A stretch of DNA of 64,000 nt from Zhengitettix transpicula. Its lineage: Eukaryota > Arthropoda > Insecta > Orthoptera > Tetrigidae. The DNA lies in contig CM073596.1 in the NCBI GenBank assembly GCA_037074705.1, positions 23,224,001 to 23,288,000 on the forward strand, read 5' to 3'. A program made the position numbers and the translations under genes. The notes under the pieces were generated by a model. It saw nothing but the letters and a program-made list of their open reading frames with translations, was not told the DNA's origin and ran no database searches. Positions 44,991 to 57,739 of the stretch are shown here, one piece after another (the stretch's first letter is position 1; each line of letters starts with the position of its first letter).

Positions 44991-47900
44991 AAAAACCAAG
45001 ACGTGAGTTTAAAGTTTGTGCTTCTGTGCGGGACATACACAATATAATAATACCCTCATATCACTACGATGCAGTCAAATATTTCATAGGATGAAGGAGA
45101 AGAATTAAATGAATTTTTTATTCAATATGCTGTATTTTTAATTATCAAAATAAAAGTGTAGAATTTAAATAAACACTAAGGTTTCAGTCGCAGTTTAGTA
45201 CTTAATTATGTAACGGATGACACAATTATACATGGTTCCTGTTTAGTTCCACTATTATTCTTTTTAAATACACTATATAAATTATGTAGCGACTTCAGTG
45301 TCAAATTATATTATTTTTTGCAGTTGACGTAAATGCATAAATAAAAACAAACTCAGACCATTGGAAATAAACTGCTAAAAATACATTTAATAATATATTA
45401 AAAATTTATTTTTCAAGTAACTATAGAAAGGTTTAATACGATTGACTCAGGAGGACGCACAAAATTTCCTTAATTATTCACTCCCTAGTGAAATACGTTA
45501 GAAAACCATGTCAATAACCTAATAATTAAACTCAGCACACTAACATATTGTATACAGATTTTTTTAATATAATTTTTTTTCCAAATTATTTTTCGAGTAA
45601 TACAACGAAAGGGCAACAACAGTTTTTAATGTTTTATATTTCTGTGTAATTTCAACAAGGGACGAGTGGATTCTTTTTAGTTGTTATTACTAACAATTGT
45701 GTTATTATGTTCTACGCCAGGTTAAATCTCAGACATCGTATAAGGGCAAAGTCATTAAATAAAATACACATTCTTACTTGTTCATGTCAATTTATATACT
45801 AATGAAATATTTTTACTGTAATCATAAATTTAATACCAACTCAGGTATACATTTGGTTACTCGAGATATGTCTAATAAATAGACATATAAGCATAAAAAT
45901 AAATAGAATATAAAAGATGAATGAAATTCTTATGAAAATAAGTATATGGTAGCGTTTGTAGAATTGACATTTTTTTATTTCAGAAGAAACTTAATAACTT
46001 TGTAAATCTGATTCTATTGATGGAAATATTGTTCTTCATTACTTAGAGATCTGAAAACGTATGTAGTTGAGAAAACCGTGTTAACTACAATGAGTAAAAA
46101 ACGTATTTTCCTAGACTTAGTCAAAGTCACGCACTCTTGATGAAGTTAACGTTCTATCCGATATAGGCCACGGATATCGCCCCATCCACTTTCATGTCTG
46201 TTTACATTAAGACCGAAATTCCGTCTGCCTAGGTAAATGACGGCTAAGTAGGAGCCAATTTTGATTATGAAGATATTATAGTCGGCGACATCACGTATGC
46301 AGTATTATAAATACATGTTGGCTCTGATACGAGTCTGATCATGTATAGATTTTCGATCCGGCTGAGAGATCAACGAAGGCCATCTTTCTAAATGTCCCAC
46401 TTAGCATGTCTGTCCTTTTGCGCAGACTATCGAGATTTTTTTTGCAGAAATCCGTGAAGATAATTAATGTTCCGCAAAGGTATTTTGCAGTAACCAGGAT
46501 TGAAGTCATATTCTAAACTTACAACACGAGCACAAATTAGTTTCCTTAAAGCTTCAAATACTTCTCTTTAAATCCCGTTTATTATATGGAACTAGATCTC
46601 TCGGTATATGAAAATGAAAGTATACTAAGTTTAGTGGAAAGTTGTCTTCGTATTCCAACAATTCGCTCAAGAAAATACAAATAAATACTTTTAAGACAAA
46701 AATGATTTTGATTGCATATAAATGAAAAATATAGAAACCTTGACTCAATATTATCAACATATAATGAAATACAATATATTTAAAGGACTATTTTCTTTGA
46801 AAATCTGACGAACATCGAATTTCTCGTTATTGCTAAATAGGAAACCGTTCTAAAGTTGAAAGCGTCAGCTATGACTTAATCTTTGGTCCCAGTAGTCAGA
46901 AATAACATCAATATTATTTACTAAACTATTAGTTTAATTGCGGTTCGCAGTACTTAATTACTAAATATGTCATCGGTTATTCCTTTGGAAGAATTCTTGA
47001 AGTAGTGAAAAAGAGAGATCCTTCGGTTTTAAATATTAAAACAGCTCACTTCTATTCCTGGAAAAAATGTTAGCCTATAGTTCGAAAATTGGCGCTTCTT
47101 TAGAAATAACCTTACAAAATTTAATAATTTCTAGTCGACTTGTTATCGGGGCTTTCCTTTCTCACTTCGACCATTTTTATTCCTCTGCATGTTTTGGATT
47201 TTTATATAAATAATATTTCCCATCAATTTAAACATTGTTTGTTGATCACCAGAGCCCATTGATATTTTCCATTTTGGACATCAGACATCTTTGTATCAAA
47301 AAATTGACCGTCGATGGGTGTCAAAGTGATGATAAATCGGAAAACGGATAATCGTGAATTGGTATGAGGGTTTAATCCAGGACTCATTTTGTTAGAGTAT
47401 TCCATTGTCTGATTTGCAGAATAAATGTGTGAGATAAGAGTTGTAAAGAAAGGAATTAGGTCGAGGTAAGCCAAGGAAGATAATTCAAAGAGAGAAAGGA
47501 GTGATACTGCGCCGTTTAAAAATCTTTTGTGTGTCGTCAGTTGAGAGTTGCATAGACACGGGAGTTATATGGTTCAGCCAATTACAGGAGGACTTGAGGC
47601 TGTATGCGGCTGTTTACGTCTGAGAAGGAAAATCGTATGTGGAGATGTGTGATGTCTCCTTTTTCGTTGGTAGTCTGACGCCCATCTCGTTCAACCTAGT
47701 CTCGATACTTGTTAAGACTTATTTTTAATACTGATAATCATTATCATGTAATGGCTCATATTGACCAATGATTTCAACGGTTAGCGATACAACCGATAGA
47801 GCCTATTTCAGTTTAAAGTTCTGGCAGCGGCAGCGCCAGTTAGACTAAAAAGAGAAATTACTGCCTTTCTCCGTGCCTGTCTACCTTCAAAAAGAGACGG

Positions 47901-50400
47901 AAAGAAGCAGCGCCTTGGGCGACAGTAACGGTAGAAAACTCCCACTTAATTTGAATAACGAGGCAATTCTTGTCATGGCTGGGGCGTTGACTCCGATGTC
48001 TTTGCTTCGAACCACGACCTCTCTTTACGAACTATATTGTCCGGCAATGACTTAATCGTACCCGGTACGAAAGTTCTTCACTTGAGTATAGCCAGGATAT
48101 TATGAGCCGAGAAAAATCTATCCCGTTGTCCCAAATAAAGGGACAGACAAATGAAGTGAAGGTCAGTTCGATTTTCATAATTCTACGTTACCTATATCGA
48201 GTATTAGTATTAAAACGGAAGTATCTGCGTCGCCTGACATAAATGACAACATCGCAAAAATTCTCATCTGACTAATTTCCTGGCTATTTCTGTAGCTTAT
48301 CTTAGCATCATTACAATTGCCGATCCCTCGTCGTTATATTAACCCTTACTGATCGTCCTCAATATAATATTTGTCCAGTCGAAGCCATTAATGCACACAA
48401 AACACTCAGACTCATATTTTCAATAAGTTGAGATACCATCATCTCGTTATGTCTTTACTCCTTACCGGATTGATTATTATTAGCATTTTTGCAATGACTG
48501 CTGCATCTATTAAAGAGCCAAAAATATTTTCATAAGAACTTGGAAGAAATCAAAGAACCAATACTAAAAATGTGTTCCAATCAATTGAAGAAATATATTA
48601 AAACTGCAAATTATTACTAATAAAATTTTACTGGAATTATTAAATTTAAATGTACGTTTTATTCTCAAAGACGATAGTTTGTTTTTAAATTTAACTCAAG
48701 CCCACATTCTTCAAGTTACTTTAAACGTATTTTATTGTTATATATCCATAATAATAACTTAGTTCTATTAATAAAAAAAACTATTAAAACAGGTGAAATA
48801 AAAATTCAAATACGGACGAGGAGAAATAACTGTGAAAGTTAGTTAAACGACATACAATTAAAAATACAGAGAGGAGGAGAGCGATAACGCTACAAAGATT
48901 AAAAAATAATGTTAAAAGATTTATTGCTATAGAATTAACGCTTGCGCAATATAACTAAGTTCATACATCTTGTTACAATATTAAATTTTGCTATATTTAG
49001 CTCTGTATGTGTGATGACGAAATATAAAATTCATATTGCTAAATAATTGAAAAAATTTTGCACGCAAAGCATGCTATCAACAAGTATTCTTTACCAGGTG
49101 TACATCATATTAATTGGAGAGCATAGGAATTAATTAAAAATATACTGCTATGTAAGCACTGACATTAAACATTAAAATTTTTAAACAATAAGAATTCAAG
49201 CTTCAAAATTAAATTATTGTAGTACAATGAAGATAAAAAGAATCAAAAACCTGTTGTGACTTCAAATTTTGTTATTCCTGAAAATTAAATTTCATGTTGT
49301 TTTTTTAAAAAAATTAAATTTTCACATTTTAATTTATATAATTTATACATTTATATAATCTTTCTACCTCAATAACGAAAGATTAGATCATAAAACAGTC
49401 TGTTATTTTCTACATTTATTAATTACTTTTAAATATCGGGAAGTTAAATACACCGATAACGTATCGCATGTAATCGCATCACATTGAGGATAAAATATAA
49501 TTCAGATGTTAATTGCATCATATGATTTTGAAGTTTTTCGTGCGACAGTAATTGTTTTTTACTTATCATTCGTGCAAATCCGGAAATAAACGGAAAAGTA
49601 TTTCTATATAAGTTTATAGATTTTCTTACTTCTTGAAATGCTTGGGATTTCTTGTTCCATCATGAATTATTAAAAAGACAAACTGTGAATGAATCATAAA
49701 TTAAAAGTCATATTTAACAGAATTAGTTTCATCTGTACTAAATTATTATTTATTTTAATGTATATCCTACATACCACGTCCACAGTATACAATGATTATA
49801 CAATATATAATTCCTGCAATAGTATTTGATAATGAATTCATTAATCTTGTTATATTTCCGTTCAATAGATAAAAAAAATGTAACAGGAAAGCAAAGTTTT
49901 AATTTCAATCAAGAAATTGATCGTTTGTTCTTTACTACCAATTGCTTAGGCCATATATTAGAGTATGAAATCATTAATAATTATTAAATTAAAACGATAA
50001 ACTATCCCATCGGACTTGACCAATCTATCCTTTAAATTAAGAAGCAAAAAGGATGTGTTTCGTTGTGTTGATGACTGTAGGCTGTTGTTATAGGTTCACG
50101 TTAACGATAAACTCTAATTAATTAGTAAATCGGTTCGAAAAGTAAATAAATGTTATCGAAAAAATGAGTAAAGTAAATAACAAAAAATACAAACGCACAA
50201 AATTACGGCCTTAATTTAAAAATTGATCATGTTTACAATGGATTTGGGGTATTTTAAATCTGAAATTCAATTAAAAATATATTTAAACAAGTGCTGACTA
50301 TTGTTTGTATATAATTATATGAAACTCATTTATCTTACGATTTTTATACATCGCTAAATACTATAATAAAAATATAAAGACTATGAGTCTGGTTCATAAT
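44991..50400. other. AT-rich unique sequence, no gene recognised
   Basis: The stretches at 46130-46420, 47220-47480 and 47810-48060 are less AT-rich and hold short frames (60-83 codons) without homology. About 48.4-50.4 kb is very AT-rich with essentially no open frames. No transposon family from elsewhere in the window occurs, apart from a doubtful B-like match near 47.5 kb. Confidence 0.35.
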
Positions 50401-50410
50401 GAGAAAAGGT

Positions 50411-50466
50411 GTGGCCGAGGCACTGTTGTTCACGGATTGGTAACCGTGGGGTTCGCCCACTGACGT
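50411..50466 (+). tRNA. tRNA-like remnant (A- and B-box-like motifs), probably pseudo or SINE head
   Basis: GTGTGGCCGAGGCAC resembles the A box region of Ser/Leu-type tRNAs, and GGGGTTCGCCCAC about 38 bases later resembles a B box with the consensus A replaced by C. CACGGATTGGTAACCGTG between them can pair as CACGG/CCGTG like an anticodon stem. I cannot build a full acceptor stem, so this is not a functional tRNA gene. A degenerate tRNA or a tRNA-derived SINE head is possible. Confidence 0.22.
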
Positions 50467-50468
50467 CA
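50461..50468. promoter_or_regulatory. Perfect CRE palindrome
   Basis: TGACGTCA overlaps the end of the tRNA-like segment. A chance match is possible. Confidence 0.25.
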
Positions 50469-51109
50469 GATTGCTTGTTCTTCACTTCCTGACAGATCAC
50501 GCCCAAGATCGGTTCGTCAGGTCCATCTTAAAATCATAGCTCCAAAATTTTAAGTTACATCATATCGGCGTAAACAACTAATTTTTCAAAATAAAGAAAA
50601 GTATTGGACAAACATCATACTTTTCCTTCACAATTCAAGTAATTAATTTATTAAGAGATTTAGAATTTAAGCAGAATCCAGATATTAGTTTTCAGTTACG
50701 GATTTTGATTAATCACTGTGACAGACACAAGAAAACATGCTGGACTTAATGCATTATTCAGGGCATGGAGATACTCAGACAGATGCCAGTAGCCTACAAA
50801 TTCCATATTTAAAAACTATCATTCTTAATCATGTAGACCGACGTTTTTCGTGCAAAATACTGGTGTAAAACAATTTATAAACAGATTATAATATTCCATT
50901 TTAATGAATTCTCATAGGTCAGATAACAATAATGTGCGAAGATGGGATACGGAACGTTTTTATATTATCTTTATTTATGATTTGCATCTAAATTTTATAA
51001 CTTTTGTCTTATAAAAATTTATAGTGAGATATTTTCTACTTGAAACATTTTATGGTTTACTGTATATTGGAAAACAGGGATTTACCTAATTAAAAAGAAT
51101 TACGTGCGA
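50469..51109. other. AT-rich spacer, nothing recognised
   Basis: No gene, repeat or motif seen. Confidence 0.4.
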
Positions 51110-51330
51110 ATATAACCCGCCTTCTAATCTGACGTGAATTCTCCCGTTCAAGGCGATTTATTACATGACGTGTTGGGGCTATACGTAAGACTTTAATTAG
51201 CAGAATGCTGATTCAATTATTTCGCTTCATTGACAAATAATGACCGTAACAAAATTAAGCATTTTCCTGTGAATATGTTGACCGAATACCAACATTAGAA
51301 CGTTTCGCCGTCCGCTTTCGTCATCGTCAC
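51110..51330. promoter_or_regulatory. Candidate conserved element with homeodomain-like motifs
   Basis: TTTAATTAGCAG (51192-51203), ATTCAATTATTTCG and TTGACAAATAATGACC occur within 60 bp in a stretch of raised GC. No ORF. Regulatory function is inference. Confidence 0.22.
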
Positions 51331-51736
51331 CAGCTGAGTTTATTCAAATAATGTATATTTTATATTTTTATTTCGTAAAAAGAGTATTGTAATAGTATTA
51401 CTATTTGTAATAGTAATAATTAATCGATAAATATTATCATGTTAGTGTCATTATAGATAGCATATGAGCCAGAACTACATAAAGCCGGCTAGAACAGACT
51501 TAGGTAAGAAATTAGTGCTCTATTTTTAAAAAATATTGGTACAACTCACAGGAGAAAAAAATTATATGTAATAAATAGGAGAGAAATATTGTATCAGGTT
51601 AGGTTATCCTGGTCAGGAAAAATGAGAAGCAGGTTAAAACACTAGGGTAGACATCCTCTGGAAGCTACCAGAAAATTAAATGATGAAGAATGAAAAAAGT
51701 CTCATCAAACAGGTCATTTTGTTAACAAACTATTAA

Positions 51737-51780
<44 letters not shown>

Positions 51781-52535
51781 TTTCAAATAGTAGAATTACA
51801 GTTAAATGATAGGACTTTCATGGTGTATTAGTAAGCATCAACGACTCACATCTCAGAGATCTGCGGACCAAATACGGCCATGACCCTGAAGGTTTTAAAG
51901 TCTCGTTATCATTTTTAACACCTTCATCTATAATTTCCCACCAGTCCAAATGCTGAAATATAAAAGTTATAATAAGGAGAGCAGACTATTACTCTATAAA
52001 AAACTATGAGTTGCTATGACCAAAATGGTCGCAATCGATTTGAGTAACAAGAATTCCAGAAAAGACACTTTCCGGTGAACGAAGGGCGTTCACGCGAATA
52101 CTTCCGCCGGACGTGTTCATACATTCATTCCCTGTTCGATCAAGGTCCTACCAAATCACAGTCGGAAATTGTAAAAGTATTGTCTCTCACCAGCTGTTAG
52201 GCAATAAATGACACAACACCGTGTGTATAGCAGGAGGTGGAACATTTTTTTTACTACACAAGTAACCTGGAGTAAAAATAAAAAAAGGGCAGGGACAAAT
52301 TTGCAAGGTGCCGCAATGTAATGAACTTCCTAAATCTACAGGTACAGGTAGGAATACATTAAATTAATATGAGTGCTTGAATATAACATCTTTATTTCAA
52401 AACAGAACATCGGCCTTTTCCATAACTTCTGTAGAAAAACATTTTCAACAAATAATAAAATATACCGGTATATAAAGGCTCTTTACCCAAATTATCAACA
52501 GTGAGGTACTTAAAAATGGCCAAGCAAACAGTTAC
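51331..52535. other. AT-rich unique sequence, no gene recognised
   Basis: Contains a (TA)n tract at 51741-51779. A GC-richer stretch lies around 52020-52200. Nothing else recognised. Confidence 0.35.
51741..51779. repeat. (TA)n microsatellite
   Basis: A pure dinucleotide tract of about 39 bp. Confidence 0.9.
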
Positions 52536-53236
52536 AAATTATTAGATAACGTTTTTTCCGCAAAAAATTTCCGTCAGGTTTGAGGTTTTTTTATCAACCG
52601 TCCACTAAAGATGACAGAAACATTATTAGATTATATGTTAAATTGGTAAATTTTATATCAACAATTTAAAAATCAGACAAATTTTCCACTAAACAGACAT
52701 TATTAAACTTTAATGATATTAAAAATAGGACATTTATTTACAATTCGTGTATTTTACGGTCTCTTTTTTTTTCAGAATGTTAACTGAAGTAAAATAACCT
52801 TTTTGATAATTATCAGTTTTGATAAAACCGTTGCGTTGAATGTAAGAATTTATGAGAATGAAAACAAGAAAAACCACTATCACTCACTCCACGCAGTTTG
52901 ACTTCATATTTTCCGAATCTTATCTGAATATTAATAATGAATTGAATGAAATATTATCTAGTGCTATTCGGGTCATTTACAGCAATGAAATTATTCTGAA
53001 AAAAAAACAGACCGTAAAATACATGAATTTTTAAATAAATGTCCTATTTTTAATATCATTAAAGTTTAATAATGTCTTTTTAATGGAAAAATTGTCTGAT
53101 TTTTATATTTTTTATATAAAATTTGCCAATTTAACAGATAATCAAATAATGTTTCTGTCATCTTTAGTGGACGGCTGATAAAAAACCTCAAACCTGACGG
53201 AATTTATTTGCGGAAGAAACTTTATTTAGTAATTTA
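52536..53236. mobile_element. Foldback (palindromic) element with about 240-bp arms
   Basis: The arm 52536-52777 is the reverse complement of 52993-53236. Matching blocks include TTTCCGTCAGGTTTGAGG / CCTCAAACCTGACGGAA, CGTCCACTAAAGATGACAG / CTGTCATCTTTAGTGGACG, and GATATTAAAAATAGGACAT / ATGTCCTATTTTTAATATC. A 215-bp AT-rich spacer separates them. The 60-codon forward frame at 52852-53034 straddles the spacer and an arm and has no homology. The structure fits a non-autonomous foldback MITE; a short target duplication could not be identified. Confidence 0.7.
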
Positions 53237-54152
53237 TAATATTTAATTAATATATGTAAATTAGGAGCATTCTTTATTAAAGAAAATTAGCGTTAAGTAT
53301 GTTAATTTTGACAGCTTGATCTTCGCCTTTAAAACCATTCCTTTGCTGTGGAATAGTTCCTGTTATGTTTGACGTCGCTAATGGTGTTTTGTGCTCACGC
53401 AAAGGTGTTAGATGTTAGTAGACAATACTAGCAGCCGTATTCAGGCAAGACCAAAATTGCTAATAGCCTCGAGCTGACCAGCGTCCATCTGACGAGCAGA
53501 ATTAACTGACGACAGACGCTAAGGTGGCCCTCGAATTTAATCACCACGTCAGTTCACGTGACAACTTCATTTGCAGAAGCTTATAGGAGATAAAACTTCC
53601 ACCAAAAAAATAGCCGTTCGTAATTACCCTGTCGCTACTTTTGGAACAGAATAAATGCTCAATCGCTTCCTTCAGTTTGTAACGTCCAGGAGTTAATTTG
53701 TTTCCATTGTAAAACACCTCTGATAATTATCACAACTGCTGAAGGGTATTAAAAAAATCGCGAATTTTTTTCGCAACGCTTTTACCGTCAAGATAATAAC
53801 TATATTTTTAATCCCCGAATCAGATAACCAGTTTCGTGACACTGCCGATTATTATGATTTTTTAAAAAATCAGTTGCCAAAATTATCAACTGTTCAAAAT
53901 CAACAAAAAATTCTCGAGGTACAAAAATGTAAAAAAATAAGAAATTAGTTCAATATTCATGGAACATGTGTCATAAAAGTGTTCTGAATAAAGCGCTAAA
54001 ATTAAGACATATAGGTTCACCGCCGTATTTACTCATAAATAAAAGCAAATTTACACTGAAATTCTAGGTAACAGTTTTAAGAATAGCATCATTATTCTGG
54101 ATGAAATATATAATAACAAATACCCTGAAATACTGTAAACTGATTGTCATTC
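53237..54152. other. Unique sequence; GC-richer stretch at 53330-53580
   Basis: The 53330-53580 stretch has no ORF or motif I recognise. The remainder is AT-rich. Confidence 0.35.
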
Positions 54153-54260
54153 GAGTTAACCCTCCTCTACCTTTCCGCATCCCCCCCCCCTTTCAAATAC
54201 CTTCCTACGTTCTTAAAGGGGAATTACCACCACGTGGATTACCTTCATTACTAAAAAAAA
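54153..54260 (+). mobile_element. Family A repeat, short 3' fragment A7
   Basis: GAGTTAACCCTCCTCTACC, CCGCATCCCCCCCCCC, GGGGAATTACCACCACGTGG and ACTAAAAAAAACAG match the last ~110 bp of the family. Relative to A1 about 11 bp (TTGGCTACCTT) are deleted after AGTTAACCC. Confidence 0.7.
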
Positions 54261-55881
54261 CAGTAATAATGAGTTAGTATATCAAACAATTTTAAAAGTC
54301 ATTTTGATACTTTGACTACAACTCCCGACACGTACACTGACATATTTATCTAAGGCATCCATACAAACATTTCGCAGTCACAACCCATTCTTCTAATTAT
54401 AGTTACTTATACTTTTAACCGTAAATAAAATCTCTTTGTTAATTAAAGTAAGCTTTCCCGGTGTAAATTATTAATATATTTTTCGCAGAAACGTCAACAT
54501 CAATAAATCTGAACCTGGTGTTCAACCGCGAAAAATTTATTAAAAATTACTACGATTTTACACTATAGATACATTTCCCTCCATGTGTAATACAATATTG
54601 GATTAAATAAATATTTGAACACAAAAACAGTAGTTGAAAAACAAAATATGTTAACTGTAGAGCTATTATGCACCTTCCTCACTAGTGACAAACCATTTGG
54701 AGTACGAAACTAACCTAATAGGAGTAATGGGATACCTACAGATTTGAAGTGGATAAAGTTTGAAATTATCGTCTAATATTAAGCTGAGTCCGTCTATATT
54801 CTAGCATTTCGGACATTGTTCAACAATGAACAGGGACAGGAAACCTACCTACTTATTTTATTTCTATCTCTTATCACCGTTCATACCGCTCAGTTATTGT
54901 TCTCTGATAATACAATCACTTTCTTACACTCTTCTTTTTTGTATATGTTTCTTTGGCGCAACACTTAATTTCAATTTTACTCTATGCCATAGACAATGGA
55001 ATACCCGAAAAACAACGTAGCGTAGTGGGTCTGTTAGAAAAATACAGAACATGTCAATATGAAATAGAATTTACTACATGTCAACTTCAGGGTTACGATC
55101 CCACAAAATTGATTTCTGACGGTACTAGATGTTATCAGCGTGTCTCACGTGCGCAATATAAAAATACTGTTCTCCGCTATAGTCTGCCAAGTCTCAGCTA
55201 TCGCGAAAATTGGATGATCGAACGAGTTAAAGCCGGGCTCAAGGGATGGCCTTCTAGAATGTAAATTCGATTTAGCTAAAGAGCTTTGCCTTCGGGAAAG
55301 AATTCGCGTCTTGCTGAGCTAGGATGAGAAGCTATCTTCATACCTCGGAGGGAGCCAGCCCAACAAACGGAACAAGCAAAACCGCGCCTTGGAAGCGCTA
55401 TCGACTAACGACAGGGGAGAGAACTCTGTGCACGAAACGCGTTCATCAACGCACAACACTTGCTAGAAAACACATTACTCTGGGAGCAACGCAGACACTG
55501 CATGCTATCCTTCAATTCTGCTCGCTTCTCACAAACAAGGAACTTGTTAATTGAGGGTCTGCACTGTAATTTAAAGTGGGGGAAAAAAGCTGACGTCAAT
55601 GAGGAAAGGTAATCGCAGTGAATTGTAAAATAACTTGTCGAGAAAAATGGAGCTGTTAAAAAAACATGTAACTATAGTGAAAAAAATTCAGCCGTATGTT
55701 CATATACATGTTAACCTGTTCACTCGAATTAAATTATAATAATTTAATATTGACATATTAATTTTAAGTTAACTCTTTTCAAAAATAGAGATCTTGTCTG
55801 TTAAGATTGATTTTTTTTATTAAATAAAGTTTTATAGTCCGGAGACTTTGCATTTATGATGATTTAAACATGATCACAGTA
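54261..55881. other. Unique sequence; 103-codon frame at 54953-55264 unsupported
   Basis: The forward 103-codon frame at 54953-55264 is one of the longest open frames in the window. It begins from a non-ATG codon, has a hydrophobic first 15 residues and three Cys, but matches no family I know. A 76-codon frame follows at 55324-55554. I see no splice sites that would join them. Confidence 0.3.
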
Positions 55882-56134
55882 TTTTTTTAAGGTGTAGACA
55901 GGCTATGTATAGGGTAATGAACGTAATGGGAACTCCCCAAGGGATTTGAAAGGGGGATGTGGAAAGGTAGAGCAAGGTATCCAAGGGTTAACTAGGGCCC
56001 CCGGGTTATGGTTTAAGGATCCTACCCCGTAATTCGCCTAAAAGTGATGCAGGGAAATCCCTAGAAATACCTGCATCATGTAGGTCGGGTATTTGGTACT
56101 TGTCCCAGGCCCTTCCGATGGCGGGAGAGGGGTT
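55882..56134 (-). mobile_element. Family A repeat, 5'-truncated copy A8
   Basis: The forward strand starts TTTTTTAAGGTGTAGACAGG (poly(A) plus CTGTCTACACC type 3' end, reversed), continues AGGGCCCCCGGGTTATGG and CCCTAGAAATACCTGCATCA and stops at CGATGGCGGGAGAGGGGTT. Same 5' truncation position as A2 and A5. Confidence 0.78.
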
Positions 56135-56906
56135 GACACAGATAATCATTCATAATTAAAATATTTCAATTACTAAAACACATCTCTAATATTTTCAGAC
56201 TTGAATTTGCTCAACACCCAATTATTCCTTAACCAAACTCAAGAAATAATGTAAACGGCACATCCGCAATTGGCTCTATTTATAAAAATTAAAAAACTCA
56301 AACAATAGCACAGGATTATTCATGGCTCGCGGCGTGTGGAATAATACAAAATGGGTTGCTTTGTCCGATTGCGCGGACGACGACGAAGGATTCAGGAATA
56401 TAGCTCGGCCGTTACAACACGTCGCGGTTAGTTTCCCTTTGTAGTGAGATTATTTTGAGGCAAAATTTCGGAAATTTTTATTCTGAAACAGTGGGAAACT
56501 TTTCAGTTTCTATCTAAAGCCTGTAATATGCTTATACGTCGATCTTCCCAATTATATTGTGTCAACCTCTTAATTTGTTACACGACTTAATTCTTCCGGG
56601 AAATAATTGTTGCAGTCACATTGTACAGAGAGCTGAGGCTAGGAGTGATGATTTCAGATATAAATCTGAACATAAGGCTTCAAGTGGGCAGGAAACAAAA
56701 ACCTATGAAAATGATAGGTTGAGAGTTGGGTGAAAGTAAAGCTGATATGATTTAGAAAAGGGATAGTTTTGTGGGATTAAGTATTATTCGAATTTTCTGA
56801 GGTTGATTATATACACCTAAATAAGAATTTATTTCTTACGAATCATGTAGACTTATTTGTGTCCATTAAGTAAGGTATATTTCACCATCTGGTGAAACAA
56901 ACGTTA
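56135..56906. other. Unique AT-rich sequence, nothing recognised
   Basis: A small GC-richer stretch lies at 56325-56440. No gene or repeat. Confidence 0.35.
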
Positions 56907-57052
56907 ATTTTTTTAGAGTTACAGGCTACATGAGGGTAATCCACGTGGTGGTGATCCCCTTTAATAGCATAGGAAGGGATTTGAAACGGGGGCTGCGGAA
57001 GGGTAGAGGAAGGTAGCCAAGGGTTAACTAGGGCCCCCGGGCTATAGTTTAA
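56907..57052 (-). mobile_element. Family A repeat, short 3' copy A9
   Basis: TTTTTTAGAGTTACAGGCTA then CATGAGGGTAATCCACGTGG, AGCATAGGAAGGGATTTG and GGGCCCCCGGGCTATAG. It keeps about 145 bp of the 3' end with the TTACTCT-poly(A) type terminus and is truncated earlier than A2, A5 and A8. Confidence 0.75.
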
Positions 57053-57739
57053 CGAACGTTATATTATTTGTTTTGCACACGTGGACTTGGGATAGCTAGA
57101 GAGCAGAGGAACGCGTTATCTTATTTATACATATTTTCTCCGAACCGAGCGATATGAATAGAGCAGGGCCCGCGTACCAACGCGATTATCCTCGGCCAAA
57201 GCAGACGCACAACATGGCGGAAAGCGTTAGCGGACAATGGCTGGGAAACAGTGCAGCACAATGCACAGACAGAGAGAGACGATCGCATTTGCGAGACAGC
57301 CGGCGGAAATACGGAAAGGCATGTTGTATCCATGCGATATTCCTTGCATGCAATGACCTTCATCCCTTTTTGTATCTAGATGAATTTTCCTGTCGATTGA
57401 CTTCGAAATAATCTCGTACATCATAGAAACGGAATAAGGAGTTATTTATAAATCCCGATATGGACAACCTGATATATCACCCACTCCTCATGCCTTCTAA
57501 ATAAATCTACTCAACTAAAAATAATATTATATGGTCAAAATTTCGAACTTGTCTATTTCCTCTCTTTGCCTTTATCATTTCATATCGTCACTAATAAGAC
57601 CAATAACGATTCCAGTTTAATATCTCTTTCAGACAAAAAAAGATTATAAAGGTTGGAATAACCTTGATCTCTGTCTGTAACAATTCCCATTCCAACTCGC
57701 TCCTTTTTCATTGCCATCAACACACAAGTACTCTACACG
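57053..57739. other. Unique sequence; CpG-rich stretch at 57060-57400
   Basis: Overlapping forward (85 codons) and reverse (80 codons) frames cover the CpG-rich stretch, without homology. It may be a conserved element or promoter. The rest is AT-rich. Confidence 0.3.

Noticed and set aside
47515..47565. Possible third copy of segment B
   Set aside because: Only AGTTGCATAGACACG and a loose TTTTGTGT match. Similarity is too short and patchy to call.
54953..55264. 103-codon forward ORF
   Set aside because: No ATG at the start, no recognisable domain, no splice context. Chance length in a stretch of mixed composition.
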